64,000 bases of DNA from Numida meleagris (Eukaryota > Chordata > Aves > Galliformes > Numididae): positions 20,982,765-21,046,764 of the forward strand of contig NC_034414.1 of the NCBI RefSeq assembly GCF_002078875.1, in the 5' to 3' direction. This document shows, in pieces, positions 23,681 to 35,112 of this stretch; positions within the stretch are counted from its first letter, which is position 1; each line of letters begins with the position of its first letter. Position numbers and translations under genes: made by a program. A model generated the notes under the pieces. That model searched no databases, had not been told where the DNA came from, and saw nothing but the letters and a program-made list of their open reading frames with translations.

Positions 23681-26259
23681 CATCTCACAAGATGGCTGGT
23701 AATAAGCACTCCTGGATCATGTTCCATCATTTGTCACATGTGCTGGACAATCATATTTGTCCATTTATAAAAAAGGACACAACACATAATTTTGAGAGCA
23801 TCCAGAATTATTCTATAGCCACATATATTTTAAATATAATGTCTAATATTTCTCAGATACATGTTAGCTAAACACAGGTGAAGTTGAAAAATAAGACAAC
23901 ATGAATTGCCAACAGGCTTCTAGAAGTCAAATTAACTAACAGCTAGGAAATATCTGAAGGTCCTGAGATGAAAAACATCGTAACAAAACAAATAGTTATT
24001 TTGTATCAATTTCTCCAAGAGATGCAGAGAGGGCAGATTTTCAGTACCAGTATAGCTTGGAGGTGGCTTTCAGAAAAGATTGCTTCCTCATTATAGAGGC
24101 AATCATCTCTACAGAGCCACTATTATCTAGAAAGAGTAGGAAATTTTGAGCCTTTAAGCATGTCACTTTGTTCCAGCCCAGAGCTGAAAGTATATCCGAA
24201 GGTAAAAGAGTAAGTGTCATCCCCACAGCCTTTAAGTACCTTCAAGGAATAAAAATTTCTGTATGAAAGTAAGGCACTATTTTGCTTGTTTGGAATGAAC
24301 TAAGAAAAGCTAATGACTGGTCCCATTTAGAAAATGAGATGCTAATGACTGAGAGAGGCTTTGGATCATGTGAGTTCTAATGCTTCTGCTATCACAACCA
24401 TTTATGATTGAAGCACTACTGCTTGATGAAGCATTTTCTTCTAAACGACGCCACTGAAGGCATAAATGAAGCAGAAGATCAAGTGAGTTAAATTAACATT
24501 TTTAACTTTAAGAAGTTCTCTTGATTAATCAAGGCACAGCAAATCTAACAGGTAATACTAAAGAAACAAGAATACTCAAGAGAACCCATTATATAATGAT
24601 TGTTTATTTGACTGACTTCAAGGCAAAAAAAAACCAAAAAAACCTGGTTTTTATTTATGGCCGGTTAATTAATATTACGGCAAATTTTAGTTACTCCTCC
24701 TTTCCAAATATTGGCTGTCTCATTCTGCTGTAAAACTAAGGGTGAAGTATTAACATTAAAATACACTGTTCCTGTCTTTATAAATAAACAAACAAATAAA
24801 TAAAAAGTATCTGAAAAAAAAAAAAGCGAAGAAATGCTAATTGAGTGAATGAAGAATTTGTATCGCAAGGATCTAAATGTGATTTTCAGACAGGTATGCA
24901 TAGCTTGTGATCATCTGAAAACTAAGCTAAACTGAGGAATTGTTACAAAATACAGTTTTTGCAAAGCAAAGGGTTACAAAATGTTATTAGCAGACTATAC
25001 ATAACAGATTTTTCCTTTGCCAATGTCATGTGGTAGGTTATTATATATACTTACATTTGTGGCCACTACTGAAGTCTAAGACTTTCTCCTCTGTACAAGA
25101 AGCAGCTCTTCAGTACACCCTAAAAACTCAAATGATCACAACCCCATGTGTGCCAGATATCACAGGTGGGATGGATCATCTATCTGTTAGAGTTTTTTTC
25201 CTCTTCTCCTTCCATAATAATCTGCTACTGGTCACAGAAAAGTCAAATTACTTTGGTCTTCTTCGAAGGGATATTTTCATATATTACATACTTAAAACTG
25301 TTATGCCTTAACGAGTTTAGTGTCACTGACATCAGCATCACACTAATGCTCGTTTAGGTCAAAGGTGTTTTTCAAAACAACATAGGAGTACTACATAGGT
25401 TTCTGTTCATTATAATGCAACTACTCTTCAGAAAAACAGAAGATAAAGAAAAATTGGAAATTTTGCTTAGGGAAGAATACAACTGTTGTCTCCACAAGAA
25501 GAGAGATTTTAAAAAAAAAGGAAAAAAAAAAACAACACAACTTTAAGACCTGTTGTATACTTTCAAAAACTTCTGAATCTTGTCCATATGAAGTACCAAA
25601 CAGCTAGTGTAGAGAAAACACTTGCCTGTATTTATCTGAAAAACAGTTGAGAAATTTTCTTAATAATTTCTAAATGTTGAAAAAAATCAAGAAAATTTAA
25701 GTTTTGTCCAAATTTAAAATGAAAAACTATATTAAAATCTTGAGATTCATATAAAATTGAAGAAAAACATTCTTTAAATGCATCTTGTTTGCCCAACATT
25801 CTTCTTAGCACCTGATTAATTTCATACACAGATTCTGAATTATAATTTTCTTTCATTCTCTTAATGACCGCTTTTTTGGTTAATGCATGAAGTAGAATTT
25901 TATCTCTCTTTTTTTTAACCAATCCTTTTTTGCAATTATCCTGTGTTGCACCTCACCCAAAATACCTCATGTAAAGATATACCTCATGTAAAAACACATA
26001 TGAATGCTTCAAAAGTTAACAGACATTAATGCCTTCTAATTGTAAATTCAATACAACTAATTGCTGCTTCAAAACCATGAATGAAAAAATTCACCAACAA
26101 TAACTATTTTAGATCACTATTTATTTGTCCAACTACTGTAACATCACATCACCTTTAATGCTAGATGCTACAAAAACATAAACACCTAGGAAGTCATAAT
26201 TACTTGTGCAGAGTTTTAGCTATTTAAGACAATAGTAGTATAGAATGGGCAGACATACG

Positions 26260-26276
26260 CACACACACACACACAC
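26260..26276 (+). repeat. (CA)n microsatellite
   Basis: About eight CA units in a row, in otherwise unremarkable AT-rich sequence. Confidence 0.9.
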
Positions 26277-27204
26277 ATTTGCATGTATAAGTTTTACATT
26301 TCAGTGCATACACACTTACAAGCAAGGTTTTAAAAACAGTGGGTAGATTTGTTGCCATCACTATATAACTTCCGTATCCCAGAAAAATCCAAGTAATCTT
26401 ATATTCAAACTTTGAGATTATACTAAGCCAATCACTGTTTTAATAGATGGAAATCCATCTCACATTTCAAAACACTCTCTCAGTATACTGTGAAGATAAA
26501 AACTAAGGACTACATCATTTGATTGCTTCTAAATTTTGATGATCCAAAGGAGAGTTCATATTAAAAACAAAAATAATTTCATCTATAAAAAAATCAAGAC
26601 CAGCTCTATATATGTCAGCCAAATCAAGTACATTTGATATAAATCTCCATTCTTTTGCTCTGCAGTCCTAATTACAAGGTGTCTGAGCATTCTAGATAAA
26701 AGTTAGGTCCATCATTCACTTAAGATCTCTCAAACTCTATTAAAGGCTAGAGGATCTTTCACTGGGGTACCACATGAGTATCTGACATACAGATTTTATC
26801 CCAAGCTATTCTCACACCTTACATAATCATACCAGAGCCTCCTGGAGATAATTCTAAGTCAAGTCAATTACTTTCTCTCAGATTACAGAACCCTGAGAAA
26901 CCACAGCTGAAGGTGGATCTAGACAGCATAAGTTGTACTTCATTTGTAAAATAGTACTAATCCGCTGTTGGATTGCCAGACGTCAGCTTTATCAAGAGTT
27001 TCATAGTTTCATGCCTCCCAATTATATAGGTATTTTCTCTTTGAGCAAGAAGAATTCTCAAGGGAAACTCAGATATAATCCATGAATCAGATTGGAAACT
27101 ACGAGCATCTATAGAATTTGCCATTACATAAACACAAGACTTTGCATGTACAAACAGCTATTATTATTTGTATAGGCAAATTCTAAATGAGAGTTCCACA
27201 AGCA

Positions 27205-27289
27205 GATTTTTTCTCTATCAAATAGTGTATTGTGCTCATTCTATCTATTGTAGTTTCCATGAAAATAAATAGGAGGCATTATTTTCAGA
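27205..27289 (+). mobile_element. Mariner (Galluhop-like) 3' end fragment
   Basis: Bases 27267-27286 are the reverse complement of the mariner terminal repeat, with one difference from the copy at 62169-62188. The adjoining text (CTATCAAATAG, TGTGCTC, TCTATCTATTGTAGTTTCCATG) matches the same element's 3' untranslated region in reverse. The original transposase would have read on the plus strand and is entirely lost. Only about 85 bases remain. Confidence 0.75.
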
Positions 27290-30200
27290 GCAACCTGTGT
27301 ACGTATGTATATACATTATAAGCTGTATATTTCCTGTAATTATGTAAAATGCACTTTCTTTCCAGTTAGGCAGAAGCAATAATTTCCCATTATATAACCA
27401 ATGTATTTCTCCATTATATGTCAAGTCACGCAATAAATATTTATGAATGTGTGCAGCATTTCTGCATGTAAGACAACACAGTCAGAGGACACATTTGGTA
27501 TGAATACTAACACATGACAGAAGCAAAGACAAAATCAGTAGCTTTTTTCTTGTAGAACTGAGACTTATTTTTCAGAAGAGAAGCAGTAAGGGGAGAAAGA
27601 TTTTTCTTCACTTTCTCTAGTACAAAAGCTTTATAGAATGGAAAAGGCAAGACTGCCCTCTTTTTGATTCCCAGTATAATAGGACACTGACAAAGAGGCA
27701 AATAATAACCATCTTGTCTACAGGGCAATTTTTTATAGTTCAACAGTATTTATAAGTCACTGCATCTATTCCAGTTTCATCCCCAATAAAGTATTTGGAA
27801 AACATGTCTAAGGAATATAGCTTCAAACTGGGGTTCAAATTATTAATAATGATAAAGAATCCATGGTAAAAAATAAAATAAAATAAAATAAAATAAAATA
27901 AAACAAAATAAAATATTCTATCAGAAATGAAGCTTCTATTTCCACATTTTTAAAAACAGATCTTGGTAAAATTATTTTGATCTTTCCAAAATAAAACTTG
28001 ATTCAAGTTCAGTTTGATTTTTGTCTTCAACCTTTATTCCTGTTCTAAAATCAGTTACAAGTATTTTAAAATTGTCAAATCTTCCTGATACAAAAACATA
28101 ATTTTAATTCAAATGAAATGCATATTTTGGCTTTTGTTTATATGGTTTTCTTTTTATTTTGTATCACTGGGCTCTCCTTGAAAACATTCTATTTTTGTTC
28201 TTCCTGGAAAAAAAAATGTAGGTTTATGCTTTGTTTTGTTGTTTTTTTCATTTGTTTTTACAGTGAAAGCTTCAGAACAATTTTTTACATGTCTGCAGCT
28301 ATCTGGCATGACTGTGTTATTAATTTATCTATCTTTCCAATGACCCTTTTCAATGAAAAAAAAAATCATTTCAAAAGTAATCAGCTCTACAAGCTATTTA
28401 ATGGAAATACATTTAGAACCACTGCGAACTAATCAATCAGCCTGAGTGCACAGAAAAATGACATGCTACATGATTTTGACACAGATTACGCTGCTTCATG
28501 AACAAAGTAATTCAATATGCTTAACCTAGCAGATGACAATGGGAGGACTGGCTGCTCTTTAATGTGCCGTTTAGTCTGGCAAACATCCAAACAAGAAACA
28601 TATTCCTATGACATTTGTTGAAGAGACATTGTTAGCAGGTTCTTCAGTCAGAAATACACTTGCATAGGAACCAAATTTCCACAACTGTTTTATGCATGAT
28701 CTGAAATGCCTATGGTTATTTTGTACCAGACTCCCAGTGCACATCACATCCTCCTCTGACAAATCAGGTTCATAATGCATAATTTTTTATTACTGTCAAA
28801 GAGTCTTATCAAATGGGCTACGATGTTTGAATGAAAGTGGGGTGCTGAACGTGTGCCAGGTAAGACAGAAAAAGAGCTACTTTATCATTGCAGCATTTCA
28901 GCCTTCTATTATGATTGCATTGGCATCTTTCCTAATGCGTAAGTGAGTTTAATTTTCAGCAGGAAGGTGTGCTGTATGAACCTTGAATTTTAATGTAAAA
29001 TATTCTGGAAAACTTTCAACACAGTGTATAGAATTTAGTGAAGTTCATGCACTTGGCTGCTTCTAAATCTGAAAATGCAACAGATCTGCAGGAAGAATTG
29101 TGCAATTCAGAAGATGAATGACCCTCCTGTGGACATCAGAAAGTCCCAGTGAGTTAGTGACTTCAGGTATGAGAGGTTTGATGCTTCCAAATTTGCAGCT
29201 TTTCAAAATCACCTATCACATGATCCTCCAAAGAAGAAATACAGAATAAATACAAGAGTTTTTCATATTTCCTTACTTTAATCACTGTATTCCTACATAC
29301 TAATCATTGGAATACCAAGTCATATGGCCAATGGCTTAACTCTCACTTGTCTTTATGAGTCTATCTGTAGGACCTGTTTATAGCTTTGTCCTCTCTTCCT
29401 AGGAAGACTAGAAGGGCCTGAAGAGTTAGCACTTCCAAAACTGTAATACACTTACACAGCTGTAGTCTTCTTCATTTTACAGTCTCCATACTTTTCTTTC
29501 TCTCTCTCTGGTCTCATCACACTCTTCTTCACTTTTCCTATCAGATTCCCTTACTCCTCCCTTAAATGTTGTCACCAACACTATAAGAGATATAATAGGC
29601 CTATGAGGCAGAAAATACAGTAACATTTAAAATGCAATGAAAACTGGTCTTTCTATTCTAGCACCCTAACTCACCTCACCCTAAAGATACTAAAAGCTAT
29701 TAATAGGACACTTGATTTAATGACAGACCTTTTGCAGCACACTAGAAAGTTAGGTAAAATACTAGTAAAATATCTAATACTTTTCTGTAATTAAGTGATT
29801 TAACTGAGTCCCAAAGCAGATCAGCTCTCCTGTTGTTTCAGTCTCATGTTGCCCTGTCAGCAATCCAGCCTGCACCTGTTCTGCGATGCACATTCTTTTT
29901 CAGCTGCCACACCTGCAGTTTTACAAAACATTATTTGTCCCCACAGTTTTTGTTGGACTGTAACATTACGGAAATACCTCTCGACAGTAGGCCATGTGAA
30001 AATACCACTGGTATCTCATACTACTGTCATATATCCAGGGACAGATGATCAACGGAATAACTTACTGCATCACCCTTAATTCCAAGGCAATGCTTTTTGC
30101 TATCAGCCCACCCAAATAGAACAGATTGCGTAGCAGGGTTACATCCCTTCTATAATTCACTTAATCCTAAACAAAACTCACTTCTGAAAGACTTATCAAC

Positions 30201-30722
30201 TTCCATAGCAGATGATGGCTGTGACACCTGAGCTGCCCTTTTAGCCCGTTAAGGTCCAGTCTTGTAGATCAGCCTCATCATTTCACAGGCACACTGTTTA
30301 ATATTTCAGCAACAAAGGAAAAAAAATGGGGATTTTTTTCTTCATGGAAGAATCAGCATTTTAACAGTGAGAGTCAGCAGGAAAAGGACAGTACTGAAAG
30401 ATGTGTATATGACTGTATTTAAAAGAAAGGATATGATAGGTTATTGGCTTGGACATGCCACGCTTCATCTGATCATTGCTTGATGTGAGCAATGAAAGCA
30501 GAGTTAATGTTCCATAGTGAAAGCAGAAGTGACAGTAATGCCCAGGAATGGACTTCCACACAAAGAACTCACTGGAAAAGCTCAAATGTCAAGTGTAACA
30601 GAAGTTTACATTACTTCAGGTTTTTGACTTTTGCCCCATGTTTGTTTGTTTGTTTTTTTCCATCCATACATCCATACACAGTAATACAATTTGCAATCTG
30701 GTTTCAGCCTAGCACTTCATTT
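27290..30722. other. No gene seen; AAAAT repeat
   Basis: Holds the pentanucleotide repeat at 27868-27915 and short AT-rich frames. The stretch 28430-28870 is more balanced in composition and contains homeodomain-like words (ATGCATAAT, TTTATTACTG near 28773-28795). It could be conserved noncoding sequence but was not strong enough to call. Confidence 0.55.
27868..27915 (+). repeat. (TAAAA)n pentanucleotide microsatellite
   Basis: About nine units of AAAAT/TAAAA, one with a T-to-C change (AAAAC near 27901-27905). It is the longest clean microsatellite of its kind in the window. Confidence 0.9.
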
Positions 30723-30881
30723 TTAGTGATAATCTCTACAGTGAATTAGTATGATTCCCAATGTGTCTGGAAACTCCTTGAAGTTGGAGAAAACAATTGC
30801 TATTCTGTCACCTTCATGGGCAATGCGTGCTTCGAGGATGGACAGATCATAGCACAGGCAAAATTCAATTGGATCTGACAT
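30723..30881 (-). other. Unidentified exon-like open segment
   Basis: The minus strand has a 52-codon frame from an ATG at 30881 to a TAA at 30723. Its opening and middle (MSDPIEFCLCYDLSILEA, then HEGDRIAIVFSNFKEFPD) have balanced codon use and include CpG-containing codons, unlike the AT-driven frames around it. The plus strand is also open over part of the segment (containing NNCYSVTFMGNACFEDG), so the coding strand is uncertain. I recognise neither product. It may be an exon fragment, a retrocopy piece or chance. Confidence 0.25.
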
Positions 30882-32525
30882 TTGTTAATGCTACTTGCCT
30901 GAACTATAAAGGGGTAAGTTCCAAAATAGTTTTTTAGCCCTTGTTTACTCTCTATTGGAACGTAATTGGTATTTAAAGCTTTACTGGATACTTGCTACAA
31001 AGACCTTACTCAGTGTCCCCAGGCATTTCAGAGGCATTACTCAGCCTCGTTTATCAATCCTAATGCACTGTGTTTCTCTAACAGATTCATCAACTTATTT
31101 TCAAAAACTGGAAATTCTGAAGCACTTGGTAGATCATAACAGAAAAAACATACTTGAAAGAAAACATGTTTTCACAATAAAACAACAAAACACACACACA
31201 CTACAAAAACAACCACCAGCACCAATAAACAAAGGATTCTCTCTAAGCTGTATTATACTTGTGTACCACACAGAACTGTGTTACCGTGGCTCACCTTAGT
31301 GTGCTTGCAGACTACAGGGTGGAGTACCATTTAATCTTCTATTTATAAACACCTATGACCTATTAGAAATCATAGGAGTAATTTTCAGTGGTACCAAACC
31401 TGTCTCTTCCAGTTATGTTACCTAGAGCTGTGTTTGCTCTGTCAGCTCTCCTGGAAATCAAACCCCAGTAACTTTACATGATATTAATGGCCAGATTGCC
31501 AGCCTTCAAAGGAGCTTCACTGGTTTATATCAGTACAGACACTGTGTCTCATTCTGTGATTCTGGGTTCTACAGTCTCTCTGCTGACAATATAACTTAAA
31601 AGTTAAATAAGGTAAGTAACTGAGATGACCACTCCTAGAGACTCCTTTCTATCCCCTCCAGAAACTAGTGCTGCTGCCTTCTTTGTAGCCTTTGGCAGTT
31701 GCCAATGCCAACTCCTTCTTACCTCCTGGCTTCCAAATGCAGCCAACCTGACCAGACATAAGATTACTGCATGACATTCAGTGTCTTCACACTGAACTCC
31801 TCAGTTCCTTGATCTAGGTATGCAGATTAACAGTAAACAGGATCAAAGAAATCAGCTATGTAGTGTCACATAATTTATTACTCAAGTCCTCAATACTTAA
31901 ATATCGTATTTTCCAAGATCATTGTTCATGTAAATCATTTTAACATTCAGTCAATTTGCCTGAGAAAGTGTTTTCCTGTCTCGCAAGGCTTGACTATACA
32001 TAGTATATTTATTTTTATATTTTTCCTTTTTGAGTTGCATGGATTATTTGGTACTTCCTTCCTTTACTTTTTTTGGCCTATGAACATTTGTCTCAGAACA
32101 ATATAGTGTGATGTGGAATCAATGAACTCTTTGAACATCTACAGAGGTTCTTCAGCATCCAATAATGAGGGCATGTGACTGAATGACTGCAATAGATTAT
32201 TAGGGCATGCAATTTGGATGAAATTCCTCAGTTGCATAAGGGACAGTATTTTGTACAGATGTGATCACATACAAAAGCCATACCTCCACTATTAAGAATT
32301 TTCAATTCCTCAAAGGTAAGGCAATGATTTCTAGAAATATAAAGTTTCAGTTGTGGAAGCTGGAATTCTTAGTCCCCGTTCAGATTTATTGCACTGGCTT
32401 CTGGAAATAAGACAGATACAGATACAAACTCCTGTCAAAGCTATGCCAGAAAAAGCCGTTTCTGCTGCACTCCAGAACATGAGCATGCTTGTCTACTGGC
32501 TTAAGGTTAGCTTTCATTGGTTGGA
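30882..32525. other. No gene seen; possible ancient repeat trace
   Basis: Mostly featureless. A short stretch at 31480-31545 (GGCCAGATTGCCAGCC, GGAGCTTCACTGGTTTATATC) resembles a palindromic repeat wording I associate with old amniote DNA transposons, at low confidence. The plus frame 30955-31299 (114 codons) is not recognisable. Confidence 0.5.
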
Positions 32526-33095
32526 TGTTCTAGTTTCAGTTGCAATAGAGTTAACTTTCTTCCTAGTAGATGCTATTGTGCTATGGTTTGGATTTACAAC
32601 AAAAATAATGTTGATAACACACTGATGTTTTAATTGTTTCTGAGCAATGATCACACAAAGTTAAGGACTTCTCAGCTTTTTGTGCTGCCCTGACAGTGAG
32701 GAGGCTTTGGGTGCACAAGGAAAGTATTTCCTGTTTTCCTGGGAGGGGACAGAACAAGGACAGTTGACTCAAACTGTCCAAAGGGATATCCCAAACCATA
32801 TGGCATTGCTCAACAACAAAAGTATGGGAAGATGGCCAGGGAGACATCCACTGCTCAAGGACAGGCTGGGCATTGGTCAGCAGGTGGTGAGGACTGTGAA
32901 TCACTTATTTTGTACACATTTTTGTTGTTGTTGTTATTATTATTATTTTCCCTTCCTTTTCTTTCCTCTGGAACTGTCTTCATCTCAACCCATGGGTTTT
33001 ACCTTTTTATCCAGTTCTTTCCCCCATCCCACAGAGTGTGAGTGAGCGAGTGAAGGGCTGTGTGGTGCTGAGCTGCCTGCTGGGTTAACACAGTA
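32526..33095 (+). mobile_element. Avian endogenous retrovirus solo LTR, plus strand
   Basis: About 570 bases beginning TGTTCTAGTTTC and ending near GGTTAACACAGTA. They carry the sequence of an LTR family widespread in bird genomes. Recognised blocks are ATAGAGTTAACTTTCTTCCTAG (start, 32545-32566, in two parts), ATAATGTTGATAACACACTGATG (32605-32627), AAAGGGATATCCCAAACC and ATATGGCATTG (32779-32808). Later blocks are CATCTCAACCCATGGGTTTT (32982-33001), CCCATCCCACAG and GAGTGAGCGAG (33024-33051), and AGCTGCCTGCTGGGTTAACA (33071-33090). No viral genes flank it, so it is a solo LTR left after recombination. Its own promoter elements are decayed. A GTT/ATT repeat has expanded inside at 32922-32948. 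Flanking 5-base duplications could not be identified. A second, reversed, partial copy lies at 21892-22301. The open frames at 32353-32625 and 32680-33045 are by-products of this LTR. Confidence 0.82.
32922..32948 (+). repeat. Compound (GTT)n(ATT)n inside the LTR
   Basis: Four GTT units run straight into four ATT units within the solo LTR. It is probably a local expansion after insertion, since the minus-strand LTR copy lacks it at the same place. Confidence 0.85.
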
Positions 33096-34904
33096 CCAGG
33101 CATTATTTACTCACTAGATCAATCCTCCATGGACTCACAGGAGCTGTGTTTGGCAATGACATATAAAGCTGCCTTGTGCAAAGAATATTTTTAGAACAGC
33201 ATGTCTGTATTTCACTGGACGAGAAAGAGAAAACATGGAGTTGTATGCTTTCCTTCCCTTTATGGTCTTGATCAGCAGAGTAAACATCACTTTATTGACT
33301 ATATAGAACTCTTACCCCTTAACTATAAAGAAATATACTCAGAATTAGAAAAATTCCATGCCTGACTAATCAACTCTGAATTCACACACCACTTACTCAT
33401 CCAGGTTTTCCTGGGTGAGAGCCCAGAACATTCAGAGATACCTGATTCTACTTTCTGACAGATGCACTCTGTATATCTAGCTCTTCTAGAAATAAATAAT
33501 AGCTCATTATGGATTTCAGATTCCAGTGACCACTCTTCCCATTAGCTTCTAAAATTATCCTCAGGCAGCACAACTAACAAGTAGGTAGACACCATAATTC
33601 TGTTACTTTTTCCACTATAGCTTTGATACCTGCTATCATCCACCACCAATAATTCTACATCACTTATTCATCACCAAGCTTCTAGCCTTGACCAATCTCT
33701 TCATTTTCCATTTCCTCTGATTTCACTCCCCTACAGTGCATGTTTATATTCAGAAGCATTTAAATTGGCTGAATCCACTCAGGTAATTTCTTTTGGGTAT
33801 CGTCAATCTAATTTACCACACACAGCCATAAAATGAATGTTTTAACTACATCAAGAAAAACAAAGAAAAAAATCTACAAGCAAAAAGTATATTTTTGGTT
33901 CAGCTACTTTCACCATTCTGTAAATGGAAAGGTTTTCTTTTCATACGCTACATGAAATTAAGAAACTACTCATTAAAGAGTTTAACAGTTTTCTTTCCAT
34001 GTTAAAAACTTTGGAACTATATTCATCTCAGAAATGAATTTAACCCTTTTTTGGGTCTGCAATATCAATTTTAACAACTTGAAACTGCAGTCTGGGGAAG
34101 ATATCTATTCTAAGCACAGATTTACATATAGCCATGTGAGTCTTACCAGTTGGTCTCTAGCACTGTTTCTGTTGATGATTCACTTATTCTGTAGGTAGAA
34201 ATAAGTATAGCTAATGAGATCACAGAAACCTTCTGACAGCTTTGATGTGAATACAATTCCTATATTAAGAGCAGTGTGTGGAGGAGTAAAGAGTAGGGAT
34301 GTTCTCACTTGTTATTTGAAAAAAGTTTGGCGGATCTCAGCACAGTGCATACCACTCTGATGTTCAAAAAAATCACTGTCAACAGTCAATTTAAAACTTG
34401 GCAATACCAGCAAAAAATGATTAAATGGGCAACCGTAAGATCAGAACAGATCTGCAATGCATTTGCTGAAGGGAAAGTGTCCTGAGAAACTTGCTGTCAA
34501 TTCCATCTGTGCAACTAAACTGTGGTCAATCAAACATTTTTAAATCCACATAATTTTAATTTTTAAAATGTATGATGTACATTTTCAGCTGGCTTAGATC
34601 TGTAATGTCCTATTGACTTCAAGAAAGCTCAAAACTCACCTCTAATTTTTCAAAAGTTCTCATGATATTCCTTAAAAAATATTTGTACCTAACTACCACC
34701 TTAACTTTTCATTTGCTCCTGTATTGCTATGCTAACTGTTTAGTGCCTTTTTCTTGGAGCAGGCAATAGTAAGGATTCCATCGAACAAATCAGTATGGAA
34801 GTGAGTACTGAATTGTACTTGGGCCTCCCAATGCTGGATACATTTCACCTAAGTTTAACTATATTTAAGTAAAACAACTGGTCTAAACTATTTCCCAGAC
34901 AACC
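33096..34904. other. No gene seen
   Basis: AT-rich sequence without recognisable repeats or frames. Confidence 0.55.
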
Positions 34905-35112
34905 TTTATTATTGACAAGAACAGGTGCCTTTCCAGGGAGCTCTTCAGTCCATTAAAGCCACTTTGTCTCTCTTGTCCACAAAGAGATCCCAGACAGCAG
35001 AACTGTCATGGAGCGGGTACTGCAGAGCAATACGCATCACTGTAGAACGATCTGTGAAGCTAGCACCAGTGGATTGCTTAGGAGCCCAGCTACACGTCCA
35101 GGCTGACCACAT
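34905..35112 (-). other. Unidentified exon-like segment with polyadenylation signal
   Basis: On the minus strand a 55-codon frame runs from an ATG at 35112 to a TGA at 34945 and is followed 34 bases later by AATAAA (34905-34910). Just upstream, TTCTCAGCTCCCTGTTAG (35116-35133) would serve as a modest splice acceptor. The frame includes TGASFTDRSTVMRIALQYP and DSSAVWDLFVDKRDK with CpG-containing codons and balanced composition, unlike the flanks. No poly-A tail follows, so it is not an obvious processed retrocopy. It could be the last exon of an unknown transcript, a pseudogene piece, or chance. The plus strand is also open (34925-35119), so strand is not settled. I do not recognise a product. 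Confidence 0.3.

Larger units (their letters stand above)
22302..27204. other. No gene seen; simple repeats and one motif-dense patch
   Basis: Includes A-rich tracts (for example 24781-24832 and 25510-25532), a near-tandem duplication ATACCTCATGTAAA at about 25964-25993, and a CA repeat at 26260-26276. A candidate regulatory patch at 23455-23680 is listed separately. The longest frames (102 codons plus at 23563, 96 codons minus at 25922) are AT-rich and unrecognised. Confidence 0.55.

Noticed and set aside
23563..23871. 102-codon plus-strand frame
   Set aside because: No recognisable content; the left part overlaps the proposed regulatory patch, and the rest is AT-rich.
25632..25922. 96-codon minus-strand frame rich in Lys, Phe and Ile
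   Set aside because: Composition follows the AT-rich background and no family motif is visible.
32680..33045. 121-codon plus-strand frame
   Set aside because: It lies wholly inside the solo LTR and includes the translated GTT/ATT repeat.
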